From JAAFJT01 sp043744275 (lineage in GTDB: Bacteria; Bacteroidota; Bacteroidia; Chitinophagales; Saprospiraceae): a stretch of 32,378 bases of DNA. Made by a program: the position numbers and the translations under genes. The notes beneath the pieces were generated by a model. It was not told the DNA's origin, did not search any database, and saw only the letters and a list, made by a program, of their open reading frames with translations. The DNA is taken from assembly GCA_043744275.1 (NCBI GenBank), contig JAYTUY010000032.1, forward strand, positions 1-32,378, in the 5' to 3' direction. Below, piece by piece: positions 29,694 through 32,378 of this stretch. Numbering within the stretch: the first letter of the stretch is position 1; each line of letters starts with the position of its first letter.

Positions 29694-31730
29694 ATGAAAA
29701 TGAGCATTAATCACCCCCTCAGTATTTTACTGTTTTTAGTGACTATCCTCTTGATAAAAAGCTGTGTGCCGCCTGATTATGGCAAGGGAAAATATGAAGG
29801 TATAGCCATTAATTTCAGCGATAAAGAAATTCAGACCATTTATCATTTGCAGGAAAAACAATCGGTGGATAGCCTTATGTTGTTTTTAGGTCATGAAAAC
29901 CCGACGCATCGTTATGTGGCGGCATTGGCTTTTGCATCGTTGAAAGATGCTAAATCTATAGATTCTTTATCGCGGCGACTGAAGGATGAATTTGTAGAAG
30001 TGCGTGTGGCTGCAGCTTATGCATTGGGACAAATTGGCGATGCTAAAGCGGAGTCATTGCTGATGAATGCTTACGAATCGAAAGATACAGCGGGCGTTTA
30101 TGCCAAATTTAATGCGACGATTATGGAAGCCGTTGGGAAATGCGGCACGGCTAAGGGTTTGAGCAATCTTTGTAGCATCACAACTTTTAAAATGAGCGAT
30201 ACAATGCTGCTTGAAGGACAGGCTTATGGGATTTATCGCTATGGGATGCGGGATACTTTTACGGCTGAAAGTCATAAAAAAATGGTTGCTTTTATAGAAA
30301 ATGTTCAATATCCGCAGAATGTTCGCTTGATGGCGGCGAATTATTTTGCTCGTTTGAAATCAAAATTTGATACGACGGTTACGAATGCCATCGGCAGAAG
30401 TGTTTTAGTTGAAAAAAATAATGATGTTCGGATGGCACTGGCTCGTGCATTGGGCAAGGCATACAATCCACTATTTGTATTGCCGATGGTTGAGTCGCTT
30501 TATCGGCAGGAGACGGATTATCGGGTGAAGGTGAATTTGATTAATTCGCTCAATGATTTTGATTATAAAAAAATACAACCGCTTATTCTGACGGCTTTGA
30601 GGGAGCGCAATATTAATGTAGCAAATACGGCGGCTCAATATTTAAGCAATCATGGCAGTGGAGCAGATGCGCCTTATTATAAAATGGCGTCGAGTAATAC
30701 AGACTTAGCAGTTTCAACTCGCCAACTCATGATGGGGGTTGCTTTAAAATGGTTACAATTTTATCCACGTCAGCGTGATTCGATGAACCTTGCTATGCAA
30801 AATACTTATAAAAACACTCAAAATGCCTACGAAAAGGCTCGAATACTGAGGGGTATCGGTGAATATGGTTGGAACTATAATTTTATTAGAGATGAGGCTT
30901 TGAATGCCAGTAATGCTCCTGTGGTTCGCACAACGGCAGCTGAATGTCTCGCTAAAATCGCAACGTTGCCTACATTCTTTTCTATTTTTAAAAATTATTC
31001 TGCTGGTGTTAAAAAGGAATTGAAGAGCATTTTATTCAGTCTCGTGAGGACGGGTGATGTGGGTTTGGCAGCCGTAGCAGCTGATGCTATTCGAGATTCG
31101 AATACCCAATTCAATAGATTGATGATGAAAGATAGTGTGACGGTGCTTTATCAGGTGATGCAAAATCTTAAAATGCCACAAGAGATTGAAACATATGAAA
31201 GCATTCGCCAAACCATTAATTTTATACAAGATTCGGCAGCCATTGCTAAGAAAAAATCGACGAATCAGCGCATTGTGGATTGGAATATTATTACTTCGTT
31301 GACTGACCTTTCAAGTGTGATTGTAAAAACGACAAAAGGCGAAATAAAAATGCGGCTTTTGGTGCGCAATGCACCTATTTCAGTGGCTAATTTTGTGAGT
31401 TTAGCGCGTTCAGGTTTTTTTAATGGGAAAATATTCCACCGCATAGTGCCCAATTTTGTAGCGCAAACGGGATGCCCTCGTGGAGATGGATTTGGCTCGT
31501 TGGATTATACGATTTCGTCGGAATTGACTCCAATGCACTATGATACTGAGGGGTATGTCGGGATGGCTTCGGCGGGCAATCATACGGAGTGTAGCCAATG
31601 GTTTATTACCTATTCGCCTACGCCACATCTTGACCCTAACTATAGCATTTTTGCGAAAGTGACTGAGGGGATGGATGTTGCGAATAAATTGGAGGTGGGT
31701 GATTCTATCGAGAGCGTGACTGTAAATTAA
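29694..31730 (+). CDS. HEAT-repeat / cyclophilin-type peptidyl-prolyl isomerase lipoprotein
   Basis: 678 residues from ATG 29694; a TTG at 29673 in frame is less likely because the signal sequence begins at MKMSINHPLS. The hydrophobic segment ends at LIKSC, a lipobox-like site, so the protein is probably a lipoprotein. Residues about 60-330 are HEAT-like helical pairs (for example YVAALAFASLKDAKSIDSL and VRVAAAYALGQIGDAKAE), and further helices fill the span to about 530. The last 140 residues are a cyclophilin domain: IVKTTKGEIKMRLL, FFNGKIFHRIVPNFVAQTG, GYVGMASAGNHTECSQWFIT. Proline isomerase activity in envelope protein folding is inferred. Four motif copies occur: HPLSI in the signal peptide (core 29715-29723), ILRG (30845-30853), DTEGY (31545-31553) and VTEGM (31662-31670). 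Confidence 0.88.
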   Translation: MKMSINHPLSILLFLVTILLIKSCVPPDYGKGKYEGIAINFSDKEIQTIYHLQEKQSVDSLMLFLGHENPTHRYVAALAFASLKDAKSIDSLSRRLKDEFVEVRVAAAYALGQIGDAKAESLLMNAYESKDTAGVYAKFNATIMEAVGKCGTAKGLSNLCSITTFKMSDTMLLEGQAYGIYRYGMRDTFTAESHKKMVAFIENVQYPQNVRLMAANYFARLKSKFDTTVTNAIGRSVLVEKNNDVRMALARALGKAYNPLFVLPMVESLYRQETDYRVKVNLINSLNDFDYKKIQPLILTALRERNINVANTAAQYLSNHGSGADAPYYKMASSNTDLAVSTRQLMMGVALKWLQFYPRQRDSMNLAMQNTYKNTQNAYEKARILRGIGEYGWNYNFIRDEALNASNAPVVRTTAAECLAKIATLPTFFSIFKNYSAGVKKELKSILFSLVRTGDVGLAAVAADAIRDSNTQFNRLMMKDSVTVLYQVMQNLKMPQEIETYESIRQTINFIQDSAAIAKKKSTNQRIVDWNIITSLTDLSSVIVKTTKGEIKMRLLVRNAPISVANFVSLARSGFFNGKIFHRIVPNFVAQTGCPRGDGFGSLDYTISSELTPMHYDTEGYVGMASAGNHTECSQWFITYSPTPHLDPNYSIFAKVTEGMDVANKLEVGDSIESVTVN

Positions 31731-31749
31731 TCAATTTTTATTTGGATAA

Positions 31750-31865
31750 AAAAAAGGGATAAGCAGCAAAGGCTCGTAATGCCCCAGATTAAAACATAAA
31801 AAGGGCGAATAAAACATGCCCATTAATGTCTAAATCTTTTGTTTAGCCATCGCTGCTTCCCTCAT
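31750..31865 (-). ncRNA. Candidate rod-shaped small RNA
   Basis: Five nested complementary segments make a rod: AGCAGC (31762-31767) with GCTGCT (31852-31857), extended by AGGGA/TCCCT; GGCT (31771-31774) with AGCC (31845-31848); AGATT (31786-31790) with AATCT (31833-31837); ACAT (31794-31797) with ATGT (31826-31829); GGGC (31803-31806) with GCCC (31818-31821). On the minus strand, a TAGATTTG -7 box (31872-31879) sets the start right at the closing stem, and eight T residues follow the other arm. Promoter, fold and terminator agree on a transcript of about 115 nt. Shape recalls 6S RNA; family membership is untested. An 11-codon ATG frame at the 5' end is probably incidental. Confidence 0.5.
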
Positions 31866-31871
31866 GGAAAC

Positions 31872-31879
31872 CAAATCTA
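31872..31879 (-). promoter_or_regulatory. -7 box of the candidate rod-shaped RNA
   Basis: TAGATTTG on the minus strand matches TAnnTTTG, with a predicted start near 31865. No clear TTG box upstream. Confidence 0.45.
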
Positions 31880-31919
31880 TGCTTACGAATTGTTCTTTTT
31901 TCTGATTTGAATAAAATAT

Positions 31920-31987
31920 GCATTTATTGTTAGGCATTTATTGTTGGATTGTTATACCTATTTTATTAGGTATAACAATCGCAACAA
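31920..31987. repeat. Tandem 14-mer and long inverted repeat
   Basis: GCATTTATTGTTAG (31920-31933) is repeated directly as GCATTTATTGTTGG (31934-31947). The second unit runs into an inverted repeat: GATTGTTATACCTA (31947-31960) pairs perfectly with TAGGTATAACAATC (31967-31980), and after a bulged G the stem continues with TTGTTG/CAACAA (31941-31946, 31982-31987). Confidence 0.7.
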
Positions 31988-32140
31988 TATTGTTTATTTG
32001 ATTAGAATAGGTAATAAAATACTCATTAGTTTTCCAACAAATTATACGTTTTTGGGAATTGCTTAAAGTATAAATCCTATTCTTATAAATACGAAGTAAA
32101 TAGCAATACAGATTTTCAATTGTTAAAAAATAACATTCAA

Positions 32141-32378
32141 TTACTGCTTGATTAATTTGCTGTAGAACATCCCTTCATTCGAAGTTATTTGCACTAAGTA
32201 AGTACCACTTGTTAAATCAGCAACATTAATTTGCTGATTTCCATCCTCAGATATAGCAGTCGTAAGGACTAATCTACCTACCATATCATAAATATACATG
32301 ATACCTTTGCTGTTGAATTCTTTTACCTGAATCGTATTATTGGCAGGATTGGGTGAAATCAACAATGTGCTTTTATTT
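32141..32378 (-). CDS. T9SS type A C-terminal sorting domain protein, 5' part outside the window
   Basis: Only the last 78 or so residues are in the window; the frame is open to the window edge and no reliable start is seen (a TTG at 32365 is internal). The sequence shows SPNPANNTIQVKEF, IYDMVGRLVLTT, INVADLTSGTYLVQI and SKLIKQ at the end, the full pattern of the Por secretion (type IX) C-terminal sorting domain. The signal sends a protein across the outer membrane through the T9SS, after which it is usually cleaved and the protein attached to the cell surface or released. The passenger domain is unknown. Confidence 0.9.
   Translation of the reverse strand, partial: NKSTLLISPNPANNTIQVKEFNSKGIMYIYDMVGRLVLTTAISEDGNQQINVADLTSGTYLVQITSNEGMFYSKLIKQ

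Larger units (their letters stand above)
762..31670. repeat. Dispersed iterated motif, consensus TACTGAGGGGGTA
   Basis: Exact ACTGAGGGG cores start, plus strand, at 762, 1748, 4440, 6569, 7144, 10577, 14972, 15629, 17052, 19824, 20342, 21744, 24970, 25546, 26898, 29229, 29530, 30845, 31545 and 31662; as the reverse complement CCCCTCAGT at 2443, 3238, 3686, 5107, 10340, 13656, 17542, 21067, 23887, 24685, 26877, 28671 and 29715. Full 13-mers are at 761, 3235, 3683, 6568, 10576, 21064, 21743 and 25545. Near copies are at 8684, 15881, 15932, 18462, 28120 and 28520. The outer ATAC and GTAT bases of the best copies are mutually complementary. Confidence 0.95.
31731..32140. other. Gene-free region before the T9SS cargo gene
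   Basis: 410 bp. It contains a candidate minus-strand RNA (31750-31865) with its promoter box, a 14-bp tandem repeat (31920-31947), and a long inverted repeat (31941-31987). Positions 31990-32140 are AT-rich without visible signals. Confidence 0.6.

Noticed and set aside
762..31670. The iterated motif as a transcription factor site or part of promoters
   Set aside because: Most copies lie inside genes, in both orientations, and at ends of genes; no fixed distance to the TAnnTTTG boxes.
762..31670. The iterated motif as a strand-biased Chi or FtsK-orienting signal
   Set aside because: 20 plus against 13 minus copies is close to balanced in this window; only a whole-genome plot could fully exclude a weak bias.
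762..31670. G-quadruplex formation by the G5 runs
   Set aside because: Each copy has a single G-run; four runs in close proximity are not present.

Overview
The window looks like a chromosomal stretch of a Bacteroidota bacterium, probably of a Chitinophagia/Saprospiria/Sphingobacteriia-type lineage; I cannot name the species. Evidence: AT-rich intergenic DNA, promoters of the Bacteroidota type (-7 box TAnnTTTG, with a TTG-type box 17-20 nt upstream), a T9SS C-terminal sorting domain, a DUF6089 outer-membrane protein, the uppS/bamA/ompH gene set, a DUF2027-Smr protein and few Shine-Dalgarno sequences. Almost all genes are housekeeping or envelope genes. I see no intact prophage, transposase, CRISPR array or defence operon.

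Layout: 1-3 kb, a proline-rich protein of unknown role, thymidine kinase and two tandem DoxX-like membrane proteins. 3-8.7 kb, an RsmI-type methyltransferase, an OmpR-type response regulator, a POT peptide transporter and a secreted DUF3857/transglutaminase-like protein. 8.7-14.1 kb (minus strand), comM, bamA and uppS. 14.2-18.1 kb, uvrB, DUF6089 and an OmpH/Skp-type lipoprotein. 18.2-24.3 kb (minus strand), a site-2 protease with CBS domains, metG, cvpA and purD. 24.4-28.7 kb, DUF2027-Smr, tRNA-CAU, an amphipathic repeat protein and a GT39 transferase. 29-31.7 kb, a nitroreductase and a HEAT-cyclophilin lipoprotein. The right edge holds the C-terminus of a T9SS cargo protein.

The most striking signal is not a gene. 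A short oligonucleotide, consensus TACTGAGGGGGTA, is scattered through the whole window. I count 33 exact copies of its core ACTGAGGGG (both strands), where about 0.25 would be expected by chance, and 8 exact copies of the 13-mer. It lies in genes (24 copies, in five of the six possible frames; the sixth contains a stop) and between genes (9 copies), in both orientations (20 plus, 13 minus), about once per kilobase. Two inverted pairs build transcription terminators. Density, mixed orientation, coding tolerance and terminator pairing resemble the DNA uptake sequences of Neisseria and Pasteurellaceae. I know of no such element in Bacteroidota, but its function here is inference.

The gene-free stretches hold further structure: three candidate small RNAs (22.86-22.99 kb plus strand, 25.60-25.72 kb plus strand, 31.75-31.865 kb minus strand), several long perfect or near-perfect inverted repeats, a two-copy 37-bp hairpin repeat upstream of uvrB, and a palindrome overlapping the uvrB promoter.
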